This document shows, in pieces, positions 43,290-53,351 of a stretch of 64,000 nt of DNA (positions are counted from its first letter, which is position 1; each line of letters opens with the position of its first letter). This stretch comes from Macrostomum hystrix (lineage: Eukaryota; Platyhelminthes; Macrostomidae). The stretch is from NCBI GenBank assembly GCA_950097015.1, contig CATNEN010000001.1, positions 21,195,501 through 21,259,500 of the forward strand, read 5' to 3'. The translations under genes and the position numbers were made by a program. A model generated the notes under the pieces. That model saw nothing but the letters and a program-made list of their open reading frames with translations, was not told the origin of the DNA and ran no database searches.

Positions 43290-46200
43290 TTAGATACCAC
43301 TACAGCCTCTTCTATGTCGTGCCAGATTCGTTGCCGCCTGTGTCCGACCGCAATCCGGGCACGGAACGCGTCTGCTGCGGTAGATTCTGGCGACGTTTTC
43401 GACCAACTGCGTTTGGCCCTCGGTGTTGTTCATGGTCGCTTGCGGCCCGTGCTTTTGTGCGCATTTGATCCAGTGTCTTGCGAAGTTGCTGCTGCTAATC
43501 CACTTCCCGCAGCCGACGCAGTTCTTACGGCCGTCGGTCTGGGGGGCTCCCCGACACCACTTTTGGTGGTTCTTCCTGGTTGCTTCTGATTTGAAAGTCC
43601 TCTCGCATTTGTGGCAGGGGAGGGAGACTGCGGCGACGGAGTGATGTAGGCGTCTGCAGTGGATGGCCAGTCCGCCCCTGGATGCGCATATTTTGTTACA
43701 GCCTTCATACTTGCAATGGTACCCTGTTAGTTCGTTCTCTTGGGTATCCTCGGTCCCGTGGGGGGGTGTTTCGTTTCGTTGGTCCCCCGCTGTTGTCGTG
43801 TTGTTGCCGCGTTTGCATTTCAACGCCTCTTGGGTGGTGAGCTGGCGCCGTCGCTTCTCACACAGTGTCTTCCATGCTTTGCGGTCCTGGGCCAGTCTAT
43901 CAATGTCCAGTTCGTCGATTTTCGCTGTCCTCAGCATCTTCTTCCAGAAGGACATGATCGTTTGCTTTCGTTTGCGTGCTTTGCGGACTGATTCCAACTC
44001 CTTGTTCCAGCCGAGAAGGCACGCCTTTGCGATGTTTTCGTCGGGCAACCGGATGACATGGCCCAGACGTCGCCAATGGGCCATTTCGACCTTTGTCTCG
44101 ACGCTTGCAATTCCGAGTTCTTGGCGGATGTCCCAGCTGTTGACTCCTTTCTCTTCCATTTCGCGCAGGGTCGGTTGCTGTTTATTGCTCCAGATCCTAC
44201 GGTAGATGCGGTCTACTGCCTGTTGCATCCTTCTTGTTTCGGATCGATGGAAGGGTCTGGCCCCGCAGTTGAACAACATGGTGCTCTCGACGCACGTCTC
44301 TACGATCTTGGCTTGGGTCTTCTTGCTCAACCGGGTTCGGCGCATCATGTTTTTCACCCTGCCCCAGGCTTTCGCTGCTCTCTGAAGGCGTTGGCTGGTG
44401 TCGTTCTTCCGGCCGAGCCAGGTTCCCAACATGCGGATGTTTTCGCTTTCTCCGGTGCCCAATTTGGCGTGCTCCTCCTTCTCGTCGTTCGTTCTCTCTT
44501 CGAACATCCCCATGACCTCTTTGATGGTGGAGGTGCCCTGCTCAATTTCCGCCGTCGTGCCGATCACCGTAGTGTCGTCCGCAAAAAGGGAGCACGTGAT
44601 CGCAATTACTGATGTTTCCTCGTTGATGACTCCCATTCTCTGGGGGGGGGAGGCTGTGACCTGAGCGCACTGTCCAGCGGATTCCGTACTGTTCTCCGGA
44701 CTCCACTGTCCGTTTGCGGCGCTCGATCTCTGCGAGGCGGATCACTGCCTGGTGAAAAATATTGAAGAGCACCGGTGATGTGGCACATCCTTCACGAAGT
44801 CCTCTCTGGGGGTAGAAAGGTGAACTCTCTTCTTTGTCGCTTACTACCTTGTAGGCGGTGGCTTCATGCAGGTCCCGTAGCTTGCTGATGATGGTCTTCG
44901 GCATGCTGTAATGTTTCAGTAGTTGCCACAGCGCGGGCTTATTAACGCGAGGATACGCTTTTCTTAAGTCGAGGAGCGTGATGCTCGTGCAAAGGCCCTC
45001 ATGAAACTGCGGGCTGTCCCTGAGTTTGCCTGCATCTTCGTTGAGTCGCCAGAGTATTTGTGTGGCATCCATGGTTGAGCGTCCACTTCGCAAACCAGCC
45101 TGGTTCTCGTCCAGGATCCCGACTGATTCCGCCCATTCGCTGATCCTGGTTGCTAGTATTCGGGCGAGGATGCGACTGACGAGCGGGAGTAGGCAGATCC
45201 CTCGGTAGTTATTGAGGTTCCCTCTGTCTCCTTTCTTGAAGAGTGGTAAGACCAGGCCAGTTTTTTGGGCTTCACTCCATTCCTCCGCGTCAGTGTGCCA
45301 GAGGCGCTGGATCTCTTTGATCAGTTCACCCTTGGCTCTGTCGCAGGCGTCTCGGATGTAGCGAACGCGCACTCCATCTTCGCCTGGGGCACCGTCTTTG
45401 ATTTTTCGGATTTCCCCCTCAATTTCCCCATCCGTAAGCGGTCGGGCGAGTTTCACGTTGGCTTCTTTGGTGTGGTTACTGTCCGGTTTAGCCATGGTAG
45501 CAATCAACTCAGTGATTTTGGCGGGGTCGTTCTCGAAACGATCAGCCTGAATAGTCGCCAGGTGTTCTTTAAACTCTTCCGCCGAGAAAAGTGGGACACT
45601 CGAGCTGTTGTTGCTGTTCCTTTTGCTGGCTCTTCCCATCCGTTTCAGGCAGTCGTACATTCCGCCTGTGTTCCCTCGTTCGCAGTGGTCCTTACATTCT
45701 TCCGCGATGCTGGTCCACCAATCGTCCTCCCATCCTTGAACGCGATCTTTTTGATTTTTTCGATGTTCTTTAAGGCGTTTGCGAGCCTCTTCGATGTTAG
45801 CACGACTCTCTGGTGTGCTCTCTCTCCGGTCTATTGTGATCGCTCTATTCCGTTCCGCTAACGTGTTTGCAATCGCTTTGTTCAGCTCTTTCAACTCATC
45901 TTCGTGGCCGATCATCCAACTGTTCGTTTCTCTGGTCTTAATTCCGCAAGTGTCTTGGGCCGCTTCCATCAGTTTCTCCTCGACCGTGCGCCAGCAAACC
46001 TTCTGGTGTGCTCCGGTTTCCGTGTTTTTATTGCCGATTTCGAGTAGCTTGTGTTCCGTGGCTTTGCGGTACTCTTCTTTCACGACAGGGTCCCGGAGTT
46101 TCTCCCAGGCGATTTGTTTTTTACGGTTCCTCGCTCTCCGCTCGTGTTGTCGGTCGGTGTCGCAGGTCGTCAGGCATCCTTGGCGGAGGTTGAGTACCTT

Positions 46201-47106
46201 TGGTAGGTGGTCAGAGAGCTTTGCTTTGGAGTGGTCTGTGTGGATCTTTCGCAGCATCATATGGCGTTTATCCGCCTCTAGGAAAAAACCGTCGAGTTCA
46301 TACCATCGGCCCGTATTCGGGTTTCTCCAGGTGCCAGGTTTCTTTTGGGCGTAATATGAGCTGGCCCAGACCATGCCGATGCTCTCGGTCCAGGTGAGGA
46401 GGTCTCTGCCCTGGGTGTTGGTGGGCGGGCCACCTGGGTTGGTCTTGCCGTAGTTTGTGAAAACGTTTTGTGCGTCCGATCCCATGCTGGCGTTCCAGTC
46501 GCCGCCGATTATTGCCAGGGTGCTGTGGTGCTTGGACGTCAGCAGTCGTTCCACTTCGGTTCTGATGTCTTCAATGTCTTCCTCGTATCCGTGACTACCC
46601 TTGACGGGTTGGTAGACGGCGATGAGGAGTAGGTTGTTGAATTCCAAAGCCAACGATCTCTTTTGCGGGTGGGATCTCCGCCCACTGGCTGTCCATCTGT
46701 GCCAGGCCGTGTTGTTCAGGAGTATCCCAACTTTTTGCGAGAAAAACAGGAACATGTCTTCGCCTCGGACGTGGTACTTGCGGACACCGGTGCTGGTGGT
46801 GTTGAGTTCGGTGAGAAGAGTGATATCCCATTCCTTTGATGCTTCTTTCACAATTTCACCGAAACGTCCCGAGAAGATGTTTGCTCTCTGGGTGTTCCAT
46901 GTGGCAATTCGTAGTTTTTTTGTCTTCCAGTTGGTTTCGGCCCTGTTCTGGTTTACGGAGGCTCGAGTTTCTCGGATGTGACACCTTTTCAGTTTCCTTC
47001 GTTGTCGTCTGGCAGTTCTCTGCGCCTCCGTTTTCGGGCCCGGGTTCTTTTCAATAGTGCGCAAAGCGACTCTGATCTCGGCTTCGACATTTCTTCTGTC
47101 TCTCAC
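43290..47106 (-). CDS. LINE ORF2: 2A-like motif, APE endonuclease, reverse transcriptase, zinc fingers; one frameshift
   Basis: About 1270 codons. The listed 5' limit is a GTG-opened frame; the true start is uncertain. A 2A-like ALRTIEKNPGP sits at residues 14-24. The AP-endonuclease domain has LRIATWN (65-71), GGDWNAS (201-207) and LSDHLP (297-302). Reverse transcriptase spans about 575 onward with NNYRGICLLPLVSRI, DLRKAYPRV, PQRGLREG and, after the frameshift, LFADDTTVIG. The frame breaks in a run of eight C (minus strand) at about 44641-44648, a typical single-base slip. The C-terminal region has C2H2 and CCHH-like fingers (YHCKYEGCNKI...HCRRLHH, LPCHKCERTF, KNCVGCGKWI, VPCPDCGRTQ). It would nick target DNA and copy its RNA in place; this copy needs a frame correction to be active. 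Confidence 0.82.
47035..47064 (-). other. 2A-like ribosome-skipping motif in the LINE
   Basis: Encodes LRTIEKNPGP. The x-I-E-x-NPGP core matches the 2A consensus except that the usual Asp before I/V is Thr. It is N-terminal in ORF2, where 2A motifs occur in some trypanosome and sea-urchin LINEs. Confidence 0.6.
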
Positions 47107-47402
47107 CGTTTTCGCTCTCTTTTTTTATTTTCGTCGTTTATGTGTCTTTTTTTGTTGATTTTTGGTTGATATTTTTTCTTTCTCTTTTCCTTCCGCTCCC
47201 GTTCCGGTTCTTTCACGTTTGTGTTGTTTAGAGAGGTGTTCAGGTTCGTTACTCCTGAGCCACTCTGTTGGGTGGAGGTTTGCCCACAGAACGTAGATGT
47301 TACTCTACGGCTGCGGGCCTCTCCCCCCCCGAAACCGTGTTTGCCGGCCTTGATCCGGGCCGCCCGCTTGGCACCGCGCGGAGGTATGGTTTCGTTGTCC
47401 AA
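47103..47402 (-). CDS. LINE 5' basic ORF / leader
   Basis: An open frame without ATG encoding about 99 residues that are strongly basic at the end (KKRHINDENKKRERKR). Its TGA overlaps the first codon of the next frame by 4 bp (GGTGAGA). It may be a short ORF1, a non-ATG-initiated leader, or one polypeptide split by a base change. Confidence 0.4.
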   Translation of the reverse strand: MDNETIPPRGAKRAARIKAGKHGFGGGEARSRRVTSTFCGQTSTQQSGSGVTNLNTSLNNTNVKEPERERKEKRKKKYQPKINKKRHINDENKKRERKR

Positions 47403-47407
47403 GCTGT

Positions 47408-47422
47408 ATTCTCAATAGCTGT
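47408..47422 (+). repeat. 15-bp target-site duplication, right of LINE
   Basis: Second copy of ATTCTCAATAGCTGT. Continuing to 47457 on the minus strand are a few residues of hAT ORF (MQDEDEELEDQA), confirming the LINE landed in that gene. Confidence 0.88.
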
Positions 47423-47456
47423 AGCTTGATCCTCTAGCTCCTCGTCCTCGTCCTGC

Positions 47457-47956
47457 ATGGCTTACTGGGAAAAAGAGTGGATGGCCCTCCCGTGTGCTCC
47501 TCATTTTTACAAACGTTATGTAGATGATACTTTTGCCGTCTTTGACAATGAGGCCAAAAAAGAAGAATTCTTCAATACTATCAATGCTACCCATAAGAAC
47601 ATCAAGTTTACTTCTGAGGGTGGAGAAAAAAGACTTCCCTTTCTGGACATTGACGTCGATATGAGTAAAGGCTTGATTCAAACTAGCGTGTTTAGAAAAG
47701 CTAGCTTCACTGGTCTCATGCTAAGATTTGATGCCCTCTGTCCTAGGCAATGGAAAGACGTTTTGGTGCAGTGCTTTCTCTAAAGAGTTTTTCTGATTTG
47801 CAGTTCCTAGAAGCTTTTTCATGATGAGCTGGAGCAGCTTACTCGGTTGTTCATGATGAATGGATACCCTCGTGGCCATATTTCCAACATCATTAATAGG
47901 TTTCTCTGCAAGAAGTTCTCTGGTCAAAATCATACTCAGAAGAAAGACTAGCAAGT
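47457..47956 (+). pseudogene. Penelope-like element reverse transcriptase, C-terminal half
   Basis: Reads MALPCAPHFYKRYVDDTFAV (catalytic YVDD), LPFLDIDVDMSKGLIQTSVF, a frame change near 47780, then LEQLTRLFMMNGYPRGHISN and NRFLCKKFSGQ, the thumb region. It is 5'-truncated, joining hAT sequence at about 47457, and stops at a TAG (47950). The rest of the protein resumes at 49873. Confidence 0.7.
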
Positions 47957-48039
47957 TTTGCCCCCCTTCGGGGAGCAGAAATAATTTTAATTCGTTCAGT
48001 ATATACTTTTTAGCAGCGGTATAATTTTCAGCTTTTTTT

Positions 48040-49190
48040 TAACTACAATGATCCCCCAGTTGACAATGATCACCCAGTTGACAATGATCACCCAGTTGAG
48101 AATGATCCCCCAGTTGACAATGATCCCCCAGTTGACAATGATCCCCCAGTTGACAATGATCCCCCAGTTGAGAATGATCCCCCAGTTGACAATGATCACC
48201 CAGTTGAGAATGATCAACCAGTTAACAATGATCCCCCAGTTTAAAATGATACCCCAGTTGAACACAATCCCCCCCAGTTGACAATGATCCCCCAGTTGAC
48301 AATGATCACCCAGTTGAACACAATTCCCCCCCCCCCAGTTGACAATGATCCCCCAGTTGACAATGATCCCCCAGTTGAGAATGATCCCCCAGTTGACAAT
48401 GATCACCCAGTTGAAAATGATCAACCAGTTGACAATGATCCCCCAGTTGAAAATGATACCCCAGTTGAACACAATCCCCCCCAGTTGACAATGATCCCCC
48501 AGTTGACAATGATCCCCCAGTTGACAATGATCACCCAGTTGAGAATGATCAACCAGTTGACAATGATCCCCCAGTTGAAAATGATACCCCAGTTGAACAC
48601 AATCCCGCCCAGTTGACAATGATCCCCCAGTTGACAATGATCCCCCAGTTGACAATGATCCCCCAGTTGAGAATGATCCCCCAGTTGACAATGATCACCC
48701 AGTTGAGAATGATCAACCAGTTGACAATGATCCCCCAGTTGAAAATGATACCCCAGTTGAACACAATCCCCCCCAGTTGACAATGATCCCCCAGTTGACA
48801 ATGATCACCCAGTTGAACACAATTCCCCCCAGTTGACAATGATCCCCCAGTTGACAATGATCCCCCAGTTGAACACAATTCCCCCCAGTTGAGAATGATC
48901 CCCCAGTTGACAATGATCCCCCAGTTGAGAATGATCCCCCAGTTGAGAATGATCCCCCAGTTGACAATGATCCCCCAGTTGACAATGATCCCCCAGTTGA
49001 CAATGATCCCCAAGTTGACAATGATCCCCCAGTTGACAATGATCCCCCAGTTGACCACGATCCCCCAGTTGACAATGATCCTCCATTTGATGACTACCTA
49101 TTGATGATGATCCCCAGTTGACAATGATCCTCCATTTGATGTCTACCCATTGATGATGATCCCCAGTTGACAATGATCCCCAGTTGACAC
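48040..49190. repeat. 18-bp minisatellite (GATCCCCCAGTTGACAAT)n
   Basis: About 62 copies with GAGAAT, GAAAAT and GATCACC variants and a recurring GAACACAAT(C)CC block about every 100-280 bp (48260, 48305, 48465, 48595, 48760, 48810, 48870). The period is divisible by three, so long artefactual frames appear on both strands. Confidence 0.95.
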
Positions 49191-49872
49191 TCTGGGGGAA
49201 CTCTGGTTGGCAATTATTCAAGCTCTGGTTTAGCCATGATTCAAACAATGGTTTAGCCATGATTTAAATGATGGTTTAGCCATGCAAAAGTGAATTAAAA
49301 GTCGGCCTTTATTTTCAAAATTAAATAAAAGAATTTTGCTCCGCATCCATCACTACTGTTTTAAATATTTGTCGCAGTGTAGAGTCGAACCAAGGCAAGC
49401 CTAGCCTAACCCAATCTAAGAGCCTACACATCGGCTACTCCGACTGTTGGATTGTGAATGCAAAAATTAGCCTTATAAAATGAATTCTCAAAGTTCTGGC
49501 TCTGTTCAAATAGAGTACACTTAGGTTGTGTACATTTATTTCAAATTCAGCTAGGGGGCGTTGTGCATGTTGAATATGCAATTCCAATTCAGCGGCAGTC
49601 AGTGAAATTCCGGCCCTGATGCAATCATTAAAATTGGCAGTGGTATGCACGTTGACTTATAAACTGGCTGTGAGTGAATGCATTGAAAATCCTATTTAAA
49701 ACAGTTTTTCGAATATTTAATCCCCTTAGCAATGAAGTAAAGCTTAATAAAAATACGTGCAAAATTTTCCCCATATTTGGCATCTTTTGGTAAAGAAATG
49801 GTGAAAATCGGTTGAGCCGTTTGGGAGAAAATCAATTACAAGCAAGTAACCAAGCATTTCATTTTTAGTATA
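49191..49872. other. Insertion block with tRNA-like and LINE/SINE-tail-like segments
   Basis: The minus strand of about 49370-49445 contains GGTTCGACTCT (B-box-like) downstream of an A-box-like TAGCCGATGTGTAGG, suggesting a tRNA-derived SINE head. 49795-49870 (GAAAATCGGTTGAGCCGTTT then CATTTTTAGTATAG) resembles the 3' tail of RTE-type LINEs or their SINEs. No protein is supported. Confidence 0.35.
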
Positions 49873-50082
49873 GTGGAACTCAATAATGATCGTAGCCCCG
49901 TGATTATGGTTCCTTTTTTGGGCCTCTGCTCCATGGAGTTTGGGAAGAAAGTGGAAAAATTGTTTAGAAGTCACATTGATTCCCAGCTCCTGGTTTTGTT
50001 CCGCACGGAAAAGATTGCTCAGTTTATCTGCAGGTTGAAGTCTGTTACGTCCTTAGTAGCACGGAAGAAAGCCGTAAGATAG
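49873..50082 (+). pseudogene. Penelope-like element linker segment
   Basis: Reads VPFLGLCSMEFGKKVEKLFR and LLVLFRTEKIAQFICRLKSV, which resembles the PFLG...LRVVFRT...F block that lies between RT and GIY-YIG in Penelope-like proteins. It is interrupted at 50083 by the gypsy LTR. Confidence 0.55.
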
Positions 50083-50278
50083 TGTTTGAGCGTTGGCGGG
50101 CTTATGCCACTCATTAGCGTAGCCGCTCCCAAAAAACACATAATATATTTCTATGGCTCGCTAGCCGTCTTAAGCATTCAATACTGTAACGAGTATCCAG
50201 GGTTTCAACCCTAGACCCTTTTAGAAGCAGCAAGCAAACTAGGCAGCAAGCAAACTAAATCTGTGTCACGTCACAACA
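50083..50278 (-). repeat. 3' LTR of the Ty3/gypsy element
   Basis: Read on minus it starts TGTTGTGACGTGACACAG next to the polypurine tract and ends CGCTCAAACA. It contains a direct repeat AGCAAGCAAACTA. The right-hand partial copy (52771-52837) matches the first 67 bp exactly. Confidence 0.65.
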
Positions 50279-50290
50279 TCCCTCTTCCTT

Positions 50291-51300
50291 TCAATCTTGA
50301 GCCTGATACCTCTCCGGCGGTCTTCGCGTTCGCTGGGGGTATCTGCGATCCGCCATCGGTTGATCCTCAGCACTTGGAGGTTCTCTCTCTGGCTCATTCG
50401 TTGCCTCGGCTCTGTCCCTGACATGGTCACGGTGCACGACCAGATCTCGTCCTTGCTCGTCCCGCACTCGTCTCAACTGTTCGCCGACAGCTTCGCGCAG
50501 TACTCCTTCGCTCCACTCCTTATTAAACGGATCCTGGACCCAGACTGGGCTGTAGGCTTGGTCAATACGCTTGTCTTGAAAGGACCGACGGTGCAGCAGT
50601 GAGAGTCGCGTGTTGAACTCGCGCCCAAACATTTCTCGGCATGGCGCGACTCCGTTTACTCTTGGACAGACGCGCACCGCGTACAATGCCTGTTGCATCC
50701 GAACCCCCGGATCTGGGTCATTCAGCTGCTTCAGCTTGGTCTTTAGCTTTTTCACGGCAGCCTCTGCTACGCCATTTGATGCGGGGTGGTAGCGGGGCGA
50801 CTTCAGGTGTAACACTCCCATTCTCTTCAGCCAGGCCTCCGTCTCATGAGCCACAAACTGTCGTCCGTTGTCAGTGACGAGTACCTCTGGGATGCCAAAG
50901 TTGCAAAATGCTCTTCGGAGTACTCTAATGACCGACGTTGCATCAACTTCGCGCACCCATTCGGCAGCGATGAATCCCGTCTTGGCGTCCGAAACCACCA
51001 GGAAGTTGCTTCCCTCCAGTTGTCCCAGGTCAGCATGCACTCGGCCCCACGCCTCCTTTGGTACTGGCCACGGTTTGAGCACCGATTTCTGGGACGGTCT
51101 CAAGCGCTGGCACGTGTGGCATTCCGACACGCACTTTTCTATCTCCGTCTCCATTAGCGGCCACCAGACATACTGGCGGGCCCACGCCTTCATGGCTTGC
51201 ATTTCGGGATGGGAGCAGTGGAGAAATTGGATGACTCGTGCTCGGAACTTCACCGGGATGACGATCCGATGGTCCAATAACAGTAGATGGTCGCTGCAAT
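50291..51300 (-). pseudogene. Ty3/gypsy integrase
   Basis: The HHCC zinc domain (HCSHPEMQAMKAWARQYVWW then CHTCQ) is followed by the DDE core: GRVHADLGQLEG (first Asp), EVLVTDNGRQF (second Asp) and PASNGVAEAAVKKLK (Glu). Ends in a basic C-terminus (RYPQRTRRPPERYQAQD). It is out of frame with the RT part by a shift near 51290-51300. Confidence 0.82.
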
Positions 51301-52757
51301 TCAGCCTGCTCTGTACTCTTCTGTGAGTCCGGCACGTCTTCACCAGATCGCAACTTCTGTAGAACGTCTAGGATCTCCTTGTCCTCCTTAGACGCCTGCT
51401 CCATCTGCTCCTTCGTGACGGGTCCATCTTCTGACAAGGCGATGTCCACCGCCGCCACTTCATTAACCGCTTCAGTCGCCGTTTTGTCGCTCCAGTTATT
51501 GCCGTCTGTTGGTAGTCTCGACAACGCGTCGGCATGCGGAATTTCGTGCGTTCGTTTGCCTCTGACTTTATACTGGTACGTAGCCAGCAGCTCCGCCCAG
51601 CGCTGAACTCTCTTACTTGCTCTCTCGGGCAGGTCTTTGTGTGATGCGAATAAGAATTCTAGCGGCTTGTGATCGGTCACAATTACAAAACTCCGATACG
51701 CTAGGAATCGATTTAGCTTCTTGACGCACCAGACCACTCCGAGGGCTTCCCGTTCTAGCTGGCTGTATCGCGACTCCGCCGGTGTGAGTTTCTTGGACAC
51801 AAACGCCACTGGCTTTCCGTTCTGTTCCAGGACTCCTCCCACGCCATAGGGTGAAGCATCCGTAGTCAGGATCAGCTCCTCGTTTGGATCGTAGGGTGCC
51901 AGGACATGCCTTGACGTGATGTCCTGCTTCAGCTGCACCACTGCACTCCTGTGCTCCGGCCTCCAATTCCAATCCGCGTCCTTCTTTAGCAGATCATATA
52001 GGACAGCTGTCTTCATGGCTACTTGCGGGATGAACGGTGCATAGAAATTGATAAGCCCCAGAAATGTTCGCAATTCTTCCAGGTTTCTCGGGTCGGGCAT
52101 GTCGTGCACTGCTGTCACTTTCTCTTCATTCATCCGGCAGCCATCACTTAAGATCTTCAGGGCTAGGAACTCGACTTCGTCCTTGTCCAGCTCGCACTTC
52201 TTGGCATTTAATGTGATCTGGTTCTCCTTCAGCCTTTGCAGTATAATGTTCGTCTTCTCCGCCAAATCTTCGCGTGTTTTCCCGCAGACCAGAATGTCGT
52301 CAATGAACACCACCACTCCCAGAACATCCCGAAACAGTTCACATAGGACATTTTGAAATATCCCGGGCGCAGACGATAACCCATATGGCAGTACCTTATA
52401 GCGATAGTAGCCAAACGGTGTTGCGATGGTTGTGATGTCCCGGGACTCTTCGCTAAGCTCGATGTTGTGGTAGGCATCCTTGAGATCCAGCACCGTGAAG
52501 CGACTGCATCCTTGTATAGCTCGCTGGATATCCGCTTTCGTCGGCATCTCGATGGGTGGTAGCTGTAGGAACTGGTTGACTCGACGATAGTCACCGCAAA
52601 GTCTGATGTCTCCGGAACCCTTTGGTGCCGCGACGATTGGACTGGCGAAAACCGGCCGTTCCACTCTCTCAACGATCTTACTCTCCTCAAGCTCCTCGAG
52701 CCTCTTCTTGACTGCTGGCACAAGCGTGAATGGAAGCGGTCGAGCTCTCGAAACCAC
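51290..52757 (-). pseudogene. Ty3/gypsy reverse transcriptase-RNase H
   Basis: From VVSRARPLPFTLVPAVKKRL through DIRLCGDYRRVNQ, FTVLDLKDAYHNI (motif A), PYGLSSAPGIFQNVL, VVVFIDDILV (motif C, FIDD) to RNase H with LTTDASPYGVGGVL, SQLEREALGVVW and VTDHKPLEFLF, then HADALSRLP. All RT and RNase H catalytic acidic residues are visible. It lacks everything N-terminal of RT because of the deletion at 52771. Confidence 0.85.
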
Positions 52758-52837
52758 TGGTCGTGTGTTTTAGACCCTTTTAGAAGCAGCAAGCAAACTA
52801 GGCAGCAAGCAAACTAAATCTGTGTCACGTCACAACA

Positions 52838-53170
52838 AAGTCCCATGTTCCTAGACTACTTGTTGCAGGTGTCGTGTATAAATTTCATTGTTCTGTGGAT
52901 CAGAACATCTCCTACATAGGTAAAACTAAGCGACACTTGTACACAAGGGTTAAGGAGCATTGGATTAGAAATTCTGCCATCAATGAGCACCTCCTCTCGT
53001 GTAACTCCTGTTGCAATAAGAACTGTTGTGATATGTTAAAAGTGATTCATTCCTGTAGCCAAGAAAACAAATTGAACATTATCGAGGCTATGTACATTAA
53101 GGCTCAGAAACCATATTTGAACAGTCAGTTAGCCATGGGGGGTGCAATCCGCCAACTCAATGTATTTTAG
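52838..53170 (+). pseudogene. Penelope-like GIY-YIG endonuclease domain
   Basis: Reads VPRLLVAGVVYKFHC, then ISYIGKTKRHLYTRVKEHW (the Y-x10-YIG signature with the catalytic Arg region), INEHLLSC and NIIEAMYIKAQKPYLN (the Glu helix and C-terminal block), ending QLNVF and a stop. This domain nicks DNA for Penelope-type retrotransposition. It continues the linker across the gypsy insertion. Confidence 0.75.
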
Positions 53171-53324
53171 CTATGCTAGAAGCGTCTTTGAACTTTATTT
53201 GGTTTTTGTTTTTTCTCTTGTTAACCAGACTGGACCGAAATCGATTCGCACTTTGCATTGTACAGTTTTCATTTCTTAAAAATATATATAACTTGGTTTT
53301 GTGTGTTAAATTGATGTGTCTGCC

Positions 53325-53351
53325 CTGAAGATGACCTATTGTGGTCGAAAT
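53325..53351 (+). ncRNA. Degenerate hammerhead-ribozyme-like motif in the Penelope 3' tail
   Basis: CTGAAGA fits the CUGANGA core, followed by a TGACC/GGTC(A) stem II and GAAA. The short stem III and the UH cleavage site downstream are not clean, so this copy is probably inactive. Confidence 0.35.

Larger units (their letters stand above)
43228..47407 (-). mobile_element. APE-type LINE retrotransposon, near full length
   Basis: 4180 bp bounded by a perfect 15-bp target duplication. The 3' end (left) terminates in a (TGA)n tract rather than poly(A), a feature of several non-LTR clades. It has endonuclease, reverse transcriptase and C-terminal zinc fingers with one frameshift only, so it is a young insertion. 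The clade cannot be fixed by eye. Confidence 0.85.
38174..47457 (-). mobile_element. hAT transposon containing nested P element and LINE; right end lost
   Basis: The left (3') end begins TAGGGATGCCGATTCCCCTG at 38174, with G/C-rich subterminal sequence. Transposase pieces on the minus strand lie at 38699-39324, 42763-43212 and 47408-47457, separated exactly by the P element and the LINE. The upstream end of the gene and the right terminus are missing; a Penelope-like element begins at about 47458. Confidence 0.65.
50083..52837 (-). mobile_element. Ty3/gypsy LTR retrotransposon, internally deleted
   Basis: Minus orientation. The 3' LTR is 50083-50278 (196 bp, TGTT...AACA ends), preceded by the polypurine tract AAAGGAAGAGGGA (50279-50292). 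At the other end only 67 bp of 5' LTR remain (52771-52837), identical to 50212-50278, fused directly to reverse transcriptase. Gag, protease and the primer site are gone. No clean target duplication was found. Confidence 0.78.

Noticed and set aside
43266-47169. Several 100-200 residue plus-strand frames opposite the LINE
   Set aside because: Shadows of the GC-rich minus-strand ORF2, with no domains of their own.
47996-49260. Repetitive frames STGGSL / DNDPPV / NWGIIV in the 48-49 kb array
   Set aside because: Produced by the 18-bp period in every frame on both strands.
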